From assembly GCF_003854895.1 (NCBI RefSeq), contig NZ_CP033966.1:1364001-1428000 (forward strand): 64,000 nt of DNA, written 5' to 3'. Under the pieces are notes generated by a model. That model had not been told where the DNA came from and did not search any database. It saw only the letters and a program-made list of their open reading frames with translations. Every line of letters starts with the position of its first letter. Position 1 is the stretch's first letter. This stretch comes from Pigmentiphaga sp. H8. Lineage in GTDB: Bacteria > Pseudomonadota > Gammaproteobacteria > Burkholderiales > Burkholderiaceae_B. This document shows positions 35,970 through 45,309 of the stretch, piece after piece. The position numbers were made by a program, and so were the translations under genes.

Positions 35970-36317
35970 TTACAGAGCCTTGATGGTGCCCTTGGGCAGG
36001 ACGGTCTGGACCGCGGTCTTCTGGACCAGGACTTCCACCGCCTTGTCGCCTTCGCGCGAGATTTCCACCGAGACGTAGGTGTCGTTGACCTGGACGACCT
36101 TGCCCAGGATGCCGCCGGCGGTGACGACTTCGTCGCCCTTGGCCAGGGCGGCGACCATGTTCTTGTGCTCCTTCTGGCGCTTCATCTGAGGACGGATCAT
36201 CAGGAAATAGAGGATCACGAACATCAGGACGATGGGCAGCATCCCCATCAGGGCGCCTTCGCCTCCGGCCGCAGGAGCTTGCGCCAGGACATTGGCGAGC
36301 GCGTTGGATGTCAGCAT
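35970..36317 (-). CDS. yajC: preprotein translocase subunit YajC
   Basis: The 115-residue protein has one transmembrane helix (LPIVLMFVILYFLMIRPQMK) and a small soluble domain with DEVVTAGGILGKVVQVND. YajC forms a complex with SecD and SecF. It lies about 165 bases downstream of tgt and 148 bases upstream of secD. Confidence 0.96.
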   Translation of the reverse strand: MLTSNALANVLAQAPAAGGEGALMGMLPIVLMFVILYFLMIRPQMKRQKEHKNMVAALAKGDEVVTAGGILGKVVQVNDTYVSVEISREGDKAVEVLVQKTAVQTVLPKGTIKAL

Positions 36318-36481
36318 TTCTTCTCCAGAATCAATGACTTGCGTCGAAAATAACTCAAAATTGTAGCCCAGCCCGCCCAGGGCGGAACCGGGCCTCTTTT
36401 AGGGATAACCCAGGCCGACCGCCGTGCTGACCAGTGGCCGCGAGCACCTGGTTGGCCACGGCGGGGCCGGGAGGTGGCATT

Positions 36482-37615
36482 CTAGACGCCACGCGCCCGG
36501 TTGGCGGCGAATTCCGCGCGCCAGGCCGCGAAAACGCCGCCGGCGATGGCGTCGCGCATTTCCTGCATCAGCTGCAGGTAATAGTGGAGGTTGTGGATCG
36601 TGTTGAGCCGCGCCCCCAGGATCTCGTTCGACCTGAACAGGTGGTGCAGGTAGGACCGGGAAAAGTTCTGACACGTATAGCAGCCGCAGGTTTCATCCAG
36701 CGGACGGGTGTCGTCCCGGTAGCGCGCGTTGCGGATCTTGACGTCGCCGTAGCGGGTGAACAGCCAGCCGTTGCGGGCGTTGCGCGTGGGCATCACGCAA
36801 TCGAACATGTCCACGCCGGCGGCCACGCCGTCCACCAGGTCCTCGGGCGTTCCGACGCCCATCAGGTAGCGGGGGGCGTCCTGCGGCAGCCGGGGCGCCA
36901 CGTGGGCCAGGATGCGCAGCATGTCTTCCTTGGGCTCGCCCACCGACAGGCCGCCGATCGCGTAGCCGTGGAAGCCGATGTCCTGGAGGCCCGCCAGCGA
37001 TTCGTCGCGCAGGCTTTCGTACATCCCGCCCTGGACGATGCCGAACAGCGCGTTGGGGTTCTCCAGCGCCTCGAACTCGTTGCGCGAGCGGCGCGCCCAG
37101 CGCAGCGACATCCGCATCGAGGTGGCCGCCTCGTCCACGGTGGCCGGCCGGCCGTCGATGGCGTAGGGCGTGCATTCGTCGAACACCATCGCGATGTCCG
37201 AATTCAGGCTGCGCTGGATGCGCATCGATTCCTCGGGCGTCAGCATCAGCCGCGCGCCGTCGATGGGCGAGGCGAAGCGCACCCCTTCCTCCGTGATCTT
37301 GCGCAGACCCTCCAGGCTGAACACCTGGAAGCCGCCCGAATCCGTCAGGATGGGTTTGTGCCATTGCATGAAGCCGTGCAGGCCTCCGTGGGCGTCGATG
37401 ATCTGCGTGCCCGGCCGCAGCCAGAGATGGAAGGTGTTGCCCAGCACGATCTGCGCGCCCACCTCGTCCAGCTCGTAGGGCGCCATGGCCTTGACCGTGC
37501 CATAGGTGCCCACCGGCATGAAAATGGGCGTCTCGACCACGCCATGGTTCAGCGTCACGCGCCCGCGGCGCGCCTGGCCCTCGGTGGCCAGGAGTTCGAA
37601 TTTGAGTCCGTTCAT
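36482..37615 (-). CDS. tgt: queuine tRNA-ribosyltransferase
   Basis: The 377-residue TIM-barrel enzyme exchanges guanine 34 of tRNAs with GUN anticodons for preQ1. The catalytic and base-binding segments ILTDSGGFQVFSL and MPTRNARNG and the zinc site CGCYTCQNFSRSYLHHL are all present. It overlaps the end of queA by four bases, giving a queuosine operon. Confidence 0.97.
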   Translation of the reverse strand: MNGLKFELLATEGQARRGRVTLNHGVVETPIFMPVGTYGTVKAMAPYELDEVGAQIVLGNTFHLWLRPGTQIIDAHGGLHGFMQWHKPILTDSGGFQVFSLEGLRKITEEGVRFASPIDGARLMLTPEESMRIQRSLNSDIAMVFDECTPYAIDGRPATVDEAATSMRMSLRWARRSRNEFEALENPNALFGIVQGGMYESLRDESLAGLQDIGFHGYAIGGLSVGEPKEDMLRILAHVAPRLPQDAPRYLMGVGTPEDLVDGVAAGVDMFDCVMPTRNARNGWLFTRYGDVKIRNARYRDDTRPLDETCGCYTCQNFSRSYLHHLFRSNEILGARLNTIHNLHYYLQLMQEMRDAIAGGVFAAWRAEFAANRARGV

Positions 37616-38664
37616 CGTTCTATAAACATCGCGTCGCCGTAGCTGAAGAAACGGTAGCGCTGGGCCACGGCGTGGGCGTAGGCGCGACGGATGGGGACCA
37701 TGCCCGCGAACGCCGAGATCAGCATCATCAGCGTCGACTTGGGCAGGTGGAAATTGGTGACCAGCGCGTCCACCGCCCGGAACTCGTAGCCGGGCGTGAT
37801 GAACAGGCGCGTGTCGCCGCGCGTCTCGCGCAGCGGCCAGTGAGTGGCGGCGGCCGATTCCAGGGCCCGCACGCTGGTCGTGCCCACGGCGACCACCCGG
37901 CCGCCGGCGGCGCGGGCCTGCGCGATGGCGTCCACGGTGGCCTGGGGCAGCGTATAGAGTTCGCTGTGCATCACGTGCTCGGACAGATTGTCCACCCGCA
38001 CAGGCAGGAAGGTGCCGGCGCCCACGTGCAGCGTCACGAAGGCGGTGCGCACGCCCTGGGCGCGCAGCGTCGCCAGCAGGGCATCGTCGAAGTGCAGCCC
38101 CGCTGTGGGGGCGGCCACCGCGCCGGGTTCCCGGGCGTAGACCGTCTGATAGCGGGCGTCGTCGCCGGTGTCCGGCGTGTGCGTGATGTAGGGCGGCAGC
38201 GGCGTCTGGCCGTGCTCGGCCAGCAGCTCCAGCACCGGGCCGGGGAAGCGCAGATCGAACAGGTCGCCCTCGCGGCCCAGCATGGCCACGTCGAAGGCGC
38301 CCGCCAGGCGGATCGTCGCGCCGGCCTTGGGCGACTTGCTGGCGCGCAGGTGCACCAGCGCCCGGTCGGGCTCGGTAATGCGTTCGACCAGCACCTCCAC
38401 CTTGCCGCCGCTGCTTTTTTCGCCGAAGAGGCGCGCCTTGATCACCCGCGTGTCATTGAAGACCAGCAGATCGTTCGGGCGCAGCAGGCCGGGCAGATCG
38501 GCAAACCGGCGGTCGTGCAGCCCGCCTTGCGCGTCCAGGTGAAGGAGGCGGCTGGCGGTGCGGTCGGCGGCGGGGGTCTGGGCGATCAGCTCGGGCGGAA
38601 GTTCGTAATCGAAATCGTCGAGAGTGAGATCTGGCACGGGTAAGACAGGATAGGGAAAGCGCAC
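37612..38664 (-). CDS. queA: S-adenosylmethionine:tRNA ribosyltransferase-isomerase
   Basis: The product converts preQ1 in tRNA to epoxyqueuosine using the ribosyl part of S-adenosylmethionine. Recognisable motifs are LTLDDFDYELPPELIAQ, NDTRVIKARL, PTAGLHF, HVGAGTF and FHLPKSTLMML. The longest frame begins with GTG at 38664 (350 residues); a GTG at 38637, nine codons in, gives the more usual N-terminus and is equally likely. It is the first gene of queA-tgt. Confidence 0.96.
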   Translation of the reverse strand: MRFPYPVLPVPDLTLDDFDYELPPELIAQTPAADRTASRLLHLDAQGGLHDRRFADLPGLLRPNDLLVFNDTRVIKARLFGEKSSGGKVEVLVERITEPDRALVHLRASKSPKAGATIRLAGAFDVAMLGREGDLFDLRFPGPVLELLAEHGQTPLPPYITHTPDTGDDARYQTVYAREPGAVAAPTAGLHFDDALLATLRAQGVRTAFVTLHVGAGTFLPVRVDNLSEHVMHSELYTLPQATVDAIAQARAAGGRVVAVGTTSVRALESAAATHWPLRETRGDTRLFITPGYEFRAVDALVTNFHLPKSTLMMLISAFAGMVPIRRAYAHAVAQRYRFFSYGDAMFIER

Positions 38665-38731
38665 GGCAACCCACCATCATAGCCTGGAATGGGCGCCTAC
38701 CCGGACGGCTGCCCGGCCGCCCGCCGCCGGT

Positions 38732-39679
38732 TCAGGCCGTCCGCGCTTCCTGCTCGAGCCAGTCCCGGAACAGCCTGACGACCTCGCGCTTGGAGGCCGG
38801 TTCGTTGCTGACGATGTGGTAGCTGGACGCCAGCCGGACCTCCAGCGGGAAGGGCGCCACCAGCCGGCCGGTCGCCAGGTCCAGGCGGGCGAGTTCCTTG
38901 GTCGTCGCGACCACGCCCTTGCAGGCGACGGCCGCTTCCATGGCGGGAATCGAGTGCCAGAAGTGAGGGCCGCGCGAGGTGTCTATGCCCGTCACGCCCG
39001 CCTTTTCCAGCCACATGTCCCAGAACGACGGCCCTTCGTACAGCACGCCGCGATCGTCGTGGAGCAGCACGTGGCGGCGCAGATCGTCGGGCTCGCGCAA
39101 GGGATTGTCGCCTTCGAGCAGGGCGGGGCTGCACAGCGGGGTGATGGTCAGCGGCATCAACTGGTCGACCCGCATGCCCGGGTAGCCGCCGTTGCCGAAC
39201 ACGACCAGGACGTCGACCTCGTCCACCCAGCCCATCACGCTGGCGACGTCCCCCCGCGGCCCGCGCGGCAGGCGCGAGAACTGCCGCACCCGGGTGGAGA
39301 CGCGCACGTCGATGTCGGGGCACGCGGTCACGAAGCGGTGCAGGCGCGGCATCAGCCAGTTGGAAATGAAGGAGGGGGGCGCGCCGACCTCGAGCACGTC
39401 GGCGCCGCGATGGTCGCGCAGCCGTCCGACTGCCTGGCGCAGGCAGTCGAAGCCTTCTTCCAGCTTGGGAAAGAAGATCTCGGCGCTGGCGGTCAACTCG
39501 ATGCCGCGATGGACGCGGCGGAAAAGGCGCACGCCCAGCATGTCCTCCAGGATCTGGATCTGGTGGCTGACGGCGGCCGGCGTGACGTTCAGTTCCTCGG
39601 CGGCCTTCTTCAGGCTGCGGTGGCGGGCGGCCGATTCGAAGGCCCGGAGCGCGGTCAGCGGGGGCAGCGGGTGGCTCAT
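38732..39679 (-). CDS. LysR-family regulator (GcvA-like)
   Basis: The 315-residue protein begins PLPPLTALRAFESAARHRSL and continues with KKAAEELNVTPAAVSHQIQ, the GcvA-type LysR helix-turn-helix. Its effector domain has VGAPPSFISNWLMPRLHRF. It is divergent from the operon at 39848-46158 and is its most likely regulator. Boxes of the GcvA type (ATTAG/CTAAT) lie in the gap between them. Confidence 0.92.
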   Translation of the reverse strand: MSHPLPPLTALRAFESAARHRSLKKAAEELNVTPAAVSHQIQILEDMLGVRLFRRVHRGIELTASAEIFFPKLEEGFDCLRQAVGRLRDHRGADVLEVGAPPSFISNWLMPRLHRFVTACPDIDVRVSTRVRQFSRLPRGPRGDVASVMGWVDEVDVLVVFGNGGYPGMRVDQLMPLTITPLCSPALLEGDNPLREPDDLRRHVLLHDDRGVLYEGPSFWDMWLEKAGVTGIDTSRGPHFWHSIPAMEAAVACKGVVATTKELARLDLATGRLVAPFPLEVRLASSYHIVSNEPASKREVVRLFRDWLEQEARTA

Positions 39680-39687
39680 GCTTTCAG

Positions 39688-39824
39688 ATTAGTTTTTCTA
39701 ACTTAATGCAGGAAGAGAATTCGTGTGACAGGCCACAGGGGCATACCTATAGTAGTCCGGAAATCAGAGCGGTTTATCTCGCATCAAGAAGATCCCAGGG
39801 ATGCATCAATTTAATGCGTCTAAT
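39688..39824. promoter_or_regulatory. divergent LysR/RidA control region
   Basis: ATTAG at 39688-39692 is the left half of TTAG-N5-CTAA (39689-39701), close to the lysR start. CTAAT recurs at 39820-39824, 24 bases before ridA. E. coli GcvA binds CTAAT boxes, so these may be regulator sites; the match is short. Confidence 0.45.
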
Positions 39825-39847
39825 CTGAAAACCACCCAGGACACGCC

Positions 39848-40255
39848 ATGCCCGACATCCAGATCCTCAACCCCGCTGGCCTTGGTACCCCGCTTGCCCA
39901 GTATTCCCAGGTGGCCCGCGTCAAGGCCTCGGAATTCGTCTTCATCGCGGGGCAGGTGGCGACAGACCCGCATGGGAACACCGTCGGCGCGGGCGACTTC
40001 GATGCCCAGTGCGTCCAGGTCTTCCGCAACATCGACATCGCGTTGAAGGAAGTGGGCGCCACCTGGCAGAACGTGTTGCAGTTCACGACCTATCTGGTGC
40101 ATTCGCAGGACATCCCCCGGCTGGGCGCCTACCGCGAGCGTGCCTTTCCGGGCATGTTCGGCACCCGCGCCTATCCGACCAACACCTTGCTGATGATCGA
40201 TCGCCTGGTGCGCGAGGATCTGCTGCTCGAAGTGCAGGCGATCGCGGCGCTATGA
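39848..40255 (+). CDS. RidA-family (YjgF) protein
   Basis: The 135-residue protein has the RidA core: a middle segment FIAGQVATDPHGN, LKEVGATWQNVLQFTTYLV and a C-terminal EVQAIAAL. RidA family members deaminate reactive enamines or imines, and close relatives deaminate 2-aminomuconate in aromatic amine breakdown. It is the first gene of a catabolic operon, so an imine or enamine intermediate may arise in that pathway. Its stop overlaps the next start (ATGA). Confidence 0.88.
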   Translation: MPDIQILNPAGLGTPLAQYSQVARVKASEFVFIAGQVATDPHGNTVGAGDFDAQCVQVFRNIDIALKEVGATWQNVLQFTTYLVHSQDIPRLGAYRERAFPGMFGTRAYPTNTLLMIDRLVREDLLLEVQAIAAL

Positions 40256-41085
40256 GCTCCTGTTTGCGCGAAGGCGGGTTCGAGCTGGACGGCATCCCCG
40301 TCCGCTACGTGGAAGGCGGCGCGGGCCTGCCGCTGCTGTTGCTGCACGGCTCGGGCGCCGGCGCGTCCAGCCACGGCAACTGGCAGCGCGTACTGCCGCG
40401 GCTGGCCGAACGGCACCACGTGCACGCGATGGACCTGATCGGCTTCGGCCGGTCGGGCGCCAAGCCCGCCGGGCCGCATTTCGACTATGCCCTGTGGCTG
40501 CGCCAGTGCCGCGAAATGATCGCGCGCATGCCGGGAGGGCGGATAGGCGTGATCGGACATTCCCTGTCCGGCACCCTGGCCCTGCGGCTGGCGGCCTGCG
40601 AGCCGCGCGTGGCGCGCGTGATGACGACGGCGACCATGGGCGCGTCGTTCGCCGCCAATCCCGCCACGGAAACCGCCTGGAGCTTTCCCCGGGACCGCGA
40701 GGCGCTGAAGCGGGCCTCGCGCCTGCTGGTCCATGATCCGGCGCTGATCGACGAGGCCTATCTGGACGGCCGCGAGCGCATCCTGCGCGAGGGCGACCAC
40801 GGCCGGCGTTTCGAACAGATGTTCGCGGGCGACAAGCAGCGCTTCATCGATGACGTCGCGCTGACGGCGGACGAGCTGGCCGCCATCGGGTGCGAGGTGC
40901 TGATGCTGCATGGCCGTGACGACCGCGGTTTCCCCGCCGATGCCCTGACATTGCCGATGTCGCGATCCATCGCCCGGGCCGACGTGCACCTGCTGAGCCG
41001 CTGCGGCCACTCGGTCGCCTTCGAGTGGCCGGAGAAGTTCCTGGCGCTGGCCGTGCCGTTCTTCGCCGAGGTGGAGCATGGGTGA
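40252..41085 (+). CDS. alpha/beta hydrolase
   Basis: The 277-residue protein has an oxyanion segment LLLLHGSGAGASSHGNW, a nucleophile elbow GHSLSG, the acid in LMLHGRDDRG and the histidine in RCGHSVAFEWP. The HGSGPGA-like opening resembles meta-cleavage-product hydrolases that split C-C bonds of ring-opened aromatics. It is coupled to ridA before it and overlaps the amidohydrolase after it by eight bases. Confidence 0.88.
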   Translation: MSSCLREGGFELDGIPVRYVEGGAGLPLLLLHGSGAGASSHGNWQRVLPRLAERHHVHAMDLIGFGRSGAKPAGPHFDYALWLRQCREMIARMPGGRIGVIGHSLSGTLALRLAACEPRVARVMTTATMGASFAANPATETAWSFPRDREALKRASRLLVHDPALIDEAYLDGRERILREGDHGRRFEQMFAGDKQRFIDDVALTADELAAIGCEVLMLHGRDDRGFPADALTLPMSRSIARADVHLLSRCGHSVAFEWPEKFLALAVPFFAEVEHG

Positions 41086-42430
41086 ACCCGCCTACATCCT
41101 GAAGGGCAAGGTGATCGATGGCACGCTGGATGCCCCGATCGCGCATGGCGCGGTCGTGACGCAGGGCGAGGCGATCGCGTGGGTGGGCGAGGCGGCGGCA
41201 TTGCCGCCGCGCTACGCGCAGGCCGGCGCCCAGGTGGTCGACCTGCCCGGCCGCAGCATCCTGCCCGGCCTGATCGACGGGCATATCCACATCTCGTTCG
41301 GCGAGGCGCGCTCGGAAGAGGAACTGGCGCTGTACACACCGGTGGAGTTCCGGACCCTGAAGGCGGTGTGGAATGCGAAGAAGGTGCTGCAGGCAGGCGT
41401 GACGAGCGCCTTCGATGCCGCCACCACATTCAACATCGCGCAGTCGGTGCGCGACGCGATCGATAGCGGCATGTTCGAGGGGCCGCGCCTTGCGGTGTCG
41501 GGCCGGCAACTGACTTCCCACCAGGGGCTGGAGGATTCCTTCCCCAACTGGATGGAGTTTCCGCCGGGGCAGGCGGGGGTGCTGATCCGCAGCCGCGACG
41601 AACTGGTCGAACAGATCCGCTACCAGGTCAAGGACGGCGTCGATGCCATCAAGGTGTCGGGATCGAACGACTCCTTCATCACCCCCGATTCGCTGGACGG
41701 CTCGGCCTTCACCTATGAGGAATACCGGATCGTGGCCGACGAGGCCCACCGGCTGGGCCGCATGTGCACGGTGCACGCCCGGTCCCGCGATGCCGTGGCC
41801 GATGCCGCGCGCGCCGGTTTCGACGTGATCTTCCATGCGTCCTTCATCGACGACGAAGGCATAGACCTGTGCCTGCGCAACGGCTGCGTGATCGTGCCGA
41901 CGCTGCCCTTGCTGGTCAACGCGATCGAGGCCACGGGTGGGTCGGCCAATCCGGCCAACGCCGGATTCCAGCGCGAGGTCGACGCGGCGCTGACCAATCT
42001 GGCACGCGCCAGCCGTGCCGGCGTTCCGCTGGTGCCCGGGTCGGAAAGCGGCTGGTCGCCGGTGCCCTACGGCCAATGGCACGCCCGCGAGATGCAGATA
42101 TTCGTCGACGACCTGGGCCTGTCGCCCGGGCAGGCGCTGCATGCGGGCACACTGGGCGCCACGCGGCTGTTCCGCCGTTTCGGCGACCGGGTCGGCAAGC
42201 TCGAGGCCGGACGCTATGCCGATCTGATCGTGGTCGACGGCGATCCGCTGGCCGACATCGGGCTGCTGCAGAAGCCGTCGCGCTTCGACCTCATCCTGAA
42301 GGCCGGCCGCCCGGTGGACCGCACGCCGCCCGCGCCGCGCAGGCCCATGCACTACGAACGGCACAAGATGTTTCTCAACGGCATTTTCCACTACGACCAG
42401 GATGCCGGCCACGGCGTCCTGCGGCGCTGA
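41078..42430 (+). CDS. amidohydrolase (imidazolonepropionase-like)
   Basis: The 450-residue metal-dependent hydrolase has the HxH metal motif in LIDGHIHISFGEA, a carboxylated-lysine candidate in DAIKVSGSND, later histidines in CTVHARS and IFHASFIDDEG, and the C-terminal GKLEAGRYADLIVVDGDPL. The family cleaves C-N bonds in cyclic or linear amides. In this operon it may open or deacylate the substrate before ring hydroxylation; the substrate is not known. Confidence 0.88.
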   Translation: MGEPAYILKGKVIDGTLDAPIAHGAVVTQGEAIAWVGEAAALPPRYAQAGAQVVDLPGRSILPGLIDGHIHISFGEARSEEELALYTPVEFRTLKAVWNAKKVLQAGVTSAFDAATTFNIAQSVRDAIDSGMFEGPRLAVSGRQLTSHQGLEDSFPNWMEFPPGQAGVLIRSRDELVEQIRYQVKDGVDAIKVSGSNDSFITPDSLDGSAFTYEEYRIVADEAHRLGRMCTVHARSRDAVADAARAGFDVIFHASFIDDEGIDLCLRNGCVIVPTLPLLVNAIEATGGSANPANAGFQREVDAALTNLARASRAGVPLVPGSESGWSPVPYGQWHAREMQIFVDDLGLSPGQALHAGTLGATRLFRRFGDRVGKLEAGRYADLIVVDGDPLADIGLLQKPSRFDLILKAGRPVDRTPPAPRRPMHYERHKMFLNGIFHYDQDAGHGVLRR

Positions 42431-42459
42431 CCTTTCTTCATTCTTCAGCAGGAAACTCG

Positions 42460-43740
42460 ATGACGTACAGCAAAGAGCAACTCGCCGGCCTGGTCCAGGC
42501 GGATCGCGTGCACCGGGCCTACTACACCGATCCGGCCGTGTTCGAGGCCGAGATGGCCAAGGTGTTCGGCAAAGTGTGGGTCTATGTGGGCCACGACAGC
42601 CTGGTGCCCAATCCGGGCGACTACTACTGCACGACGCTGGCCGGCCAACCGGTGGTGCTGAGCCGCCACGAGAGCGGTTCGGTGCACGTGCTGTACAACC
42701 GCTGCGGCCATCGCGGCGCCAAGGTGTTGTCCCGCACGCGCGGCAACGCGCGCGTGTTTTCGTGCATGTATCACGGCTGGGCGTTCCGTCCCAACGGCGA
42801 GCTGGCGGGCGTGCCGATGCGCGCCGACTTTCCCGAGGATGCGCTGCGCGAGCCGCGCGCCGGCATGGAATCGTTGCCACGCGTCGACAGCTATCGCGGC
42901 TTCGTGTTCGCCTCGCTCGATCCCGCCGTGATGCCGCTGCTCGATTTCCTGGGCGAGGCGCGCAAGGGCATCGACGAACTGGTCGACCGTGCGCCCGAAG
43001 GGCGGGTCGAGTTCGCGGCCGGCTGCCATCGCTACCACTTCCGCGGCAACTGGAAGCTGCAGATGGACAACATGGCCGACACCTACCATCCCGCAGCGGC
43101 CCACGGTTCGACCGTCGGTCCGGACGGCCGCCAGTTCCAGCGGCGCGCCGGCGCGCAGGGCGGTGCGGCCCTGTTCTTCGCGCCCAATGGCGAAGCGGTG
43201 GTGTCGCAGCTGGGCGTGAGCGGCTTCCCGCACGGCCACAGCTCGGAACAATCGCTGTTCGACAAGGAACAGGCCGGCGGCGTCTGGGACGACTACCGCG
43301 CCCTGATGGTCGCGCGCTACGGCCAGGAGCGCACCGCCGACATCCTGAAGAATCGCCGGCACAGCCTGACGCTGTTCCCGACGCTGGACATCCTGATCGC
43401 CCAGACCTCGGTGCGCGTGGTCAAGCCGATCGCGGTGGACCTGACCGAAGTCGAGATCTGGCCGGTCAGGCTGGCGGGCGCGCCGGCCGTGATCTCGGAC
43501 GACCTGGTCAAGTACGTCAACATGACCCATTCCGCGTCGTCGTTCATCCAGACCGACGACCTCGAGGCCTTCGAGCGCTGCCAGGAAGGGCTGAAGGCGC
43601 AGGGCAGCGACTGGGTGCTGGTCGCGCGCGGCATGGGCACCGAAGTCGACCAAGGCGACGGGGTGCTGTTCGGCGCGCGTTCGAGCGAGGTCGGCCAGCG
43701 CGCCAAGCACTATGCCTGGCGCGATCTGATGAGCGCCTGA
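42460..43740 (+). CDS. aromatic ring-hydroxylating dioxygenase, alpha subunit
   Basis: The 426-residue large subunit has Rieske ligands C82-x-H84 and C102-x-x-H105 and the mononuclear iron site DNMADTYHPAAAH (D207, H210, H215, preceded by N204). It would catalyse dihydroxylation of an aromatic ring with the beta subunit encoded 18 bases downstream. No ferredoxin or reductase gene is present in the operon, which is unusual for a complete catabolic unit. GGAAA lies ahead of the ATG at 42460. Confidence 0.92.
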   Translation: MTYSKEQLAGLVQADRVHRAYYTDPAVFEAEMAKVFGKVWVYVGHDSLVPNPGDYYCTTLAGQPVVLSRHESGSVHVLYNRCGHRGAKVLSRTRGNARVFSCMYHGWAFRPNGELAGVPMRADFPEDALREPRAGMESLPRVDSYRGFVFASLDPAVMPLLDFLGEARKGIDELVDRAPEGRVEFAAGCHRYHFRGNWKLQMDNMADTYHPAAAHGSTVGPDGRQFQRRAGAQGGAALFFAPNGEAVVSQLGVSGFPHGHSSEQSLFDKEQAGGVWDDYRALMVARYGQERTADILKNRRHSLTLFPTLDILIAQTSVRVVKPIAVDLTEVEIWPVRLAGAPAVISDDLVKYVNMTHSASSFIQTDDLEAFERCQEGLKAQGSDWVLVARGMGTEVDQGDGVLFGARSSEVGQRAKHYAWRDLMSA

Positions 43741-43758
43741 TTCCACCAGAGAGCAACC

Positions 43759-44271
43759 ATGAACACGCTTGCAAGACTCACCCCTGCCGGCCATGCCGCA
43801 CCGTCCCTGGACACCCTGCGCGACTTCGTCGAACACGAGGCCGACCTGCTCGACAACCGCCGCTTCGACGACTGGCTGGACCTGTACAGCGACGATGCCG
43901 TGTATTGGGTGCCGGCCTCGCAGGACCAGGCCGACTGGATCAGCCACGTGTCGCTCTACTATGACGAGAAACACACCATGAAGACGCGTGTGGCGCGGCT
44001 CAAGCACCCGATGATCCATTGCCAGGACCCGCCTTCCACGACGGTGCGCGTGCTGTCGAACTTCGGTCTGGAAACTGCCGACGGCGACCGTTTCCGCGTC
44101 CGCAGCAAGTTCATCATGCTGGAGGACCGGCCCGGCGCCGACCGCCGCGTGTACGGCGGACGCTATCTGCATACGCTGCGTCTGGACGGCACGCATATGA
44201 AGATCGTCCAGAAGTGTGTCCGGCTCACCAACTGCGACCAGAGCTTTCCGCAACTGACCCAGCCGTTCTGA
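43759..44271 (+). CDS. aromatic ring-hydroxylating dioxygenase, beta subunit
   Basis: The 170-residue protein belongs to the small-subunit family (NTF2-like fold): DFVEHEADLLDNRRFDDWLDLY, then DAVYWVPASQDQ and later YGGRYLHTLRL. It has no cofactor and mainly supports the alpha3-beta3 assembly, sometimes affecting specificity. It directly follows the alpha subunit gene. Confidence 0.92.
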   Translation: MNTLARLTPAGHAAPSLDTLRDFVEHEADLLDNRRFDDWLDLYSDDAVYWVPASQDQADWISHVSLYYDEKHTMKTRVARLKHPMIHCQDPPSTTVRVLSNFGLETADGDRFRVRSKFIMLEDRPGADRRVYGGRYLHTLRLDGTHMKIVQKCVRLTNCDQSFPQLTQPF

Positions 44272-44308
44272 GGACGCGCACCGGCGCTCTTCCCCCTGGA
44301 GGTCCACG

Positions 44309-45286
44309 ATGAAATCCATGCTGCGCATCGGCCGCCTGCTGGCCTGTATGTCGGTCCTGGCGTCCGCGGCTCCCGCGGCGCAGGCCGACGATTACCCGAC
44401 CCGCCCCGTGCGGATGATCGTGCCGTATGCGCCGGGCGGCGCGCCCGACGTGCTGGCGCGTTCGCTGGCGCCCGGCCTGTCGGAATTCTTCAAGCAACAG
44501 TTCGTGATCGAGAACCGGCCCGGCGCGGGCGGCATCGGCGCGGCCGAAAGCGTGGTCCGGGCCGCCCCGGACGGCCAGGTACTGTTCTTTTCCGACATCC
44601 AGCAGCTCGCGATCAATCCCTACCTGTTCGCGAAGCTGCCCTATGCCGCCGACAAGGACTTCACGCCCGTGACCCTGGCCGCGACCATTCCGCTGTACAT
44701 CGCCGTGCAGTCGTCGCTGAACGTGCACAATATGGCCGAGCTCGTCGCCCTGGCCAAGGCCAGGCCGGGGGCGTTGACCTACGGTTCGTCGGGCATAGGC
44801 AGCATCCACCACATCGCCATGGAGTCGATGCTGCACGGCCTCGGCATCAACGTCGTGCACGTGCCGTACAAGGGGTCGGGCCAGTCGGTGCCCGCCTTCA
44901 TGGGCGGCGAGACGTCCATGGTGATCGCCGCCTATCCGGCGCTGGAGCAATACGTCAGGACCGGCAAGGCACGATTCATCGCCGTCACCACCCTCGAACG
45001 CCCGGCCATGACGCCCGACATCCCGGCCGTGTCCGAGACCGTGCCCGGCTACGACTTCAGTTCCGAGATGGGCATCGTGGTGCCGGCCGGCACGCCGCAG
45101 ACCGTGGTACAGCGGCTTTCGGCCGCGGTGGCGCGGGCGCTCAAACAGCCCGATACCGTCGTCCGCCTGAAGGCCATGGGCGCCACGGCCATCGCCAGCA
45201 GCCCCGACGGCTATGCCGCCAACATCCGCAACAACCTGGACAAGTTCGGCAAAGCGGTCAAGCTGGCCGACATCACGCCCAACTGA
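44309..45286 (+). CDS. Bug-family substrate-binding protein
   Basis: The 325-residue protein has a signal peptide with cleavage near PAAQAD-DY and the Bug motifs VRMIVPYAPGGAPDVLA, VIENRPGAGGIG and VPYKGSGQSVPAFMGGE. GGAGG is found nine bases before the ATG. Inside the dioxygenase operon it probably captures the aromatic or amide substrate in the periplasm. No dedicated membrane subunits are present, as is usual for Bug proteins. Confidence 0.92.
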   Translation: MKSMLRIGRLLACMSVLASAAPAAQADDYPTRPVRMIVPYAPGGAPDVLARSLAPGLSEFFKQQFVIENRPGAGGIGAAESVVRAAPDGQVLFFSDIQQLAINPYLFAKLPYAADKDFTPVTLAATIPLYIAVQSSLNVHNMAELVALAKARPGALTYGSSGIGSIHHIAMESMLHGLGINVVHVPYKGSGQSVPAFMGGETSMVIAAYPALEQYVRTGKARFIAVTTLERPAMTPDIPAVSETVPGYDFSSEMGIVVPAGTPQTVVQRLSAAVARALKQPDTVVRLKAMGATAIASSPDGYAANIRNNLDKFGKAVKLADITPN

Positions 45287-45309
45287 ACCCGTCCATACGG
45301 AGCGTTTCC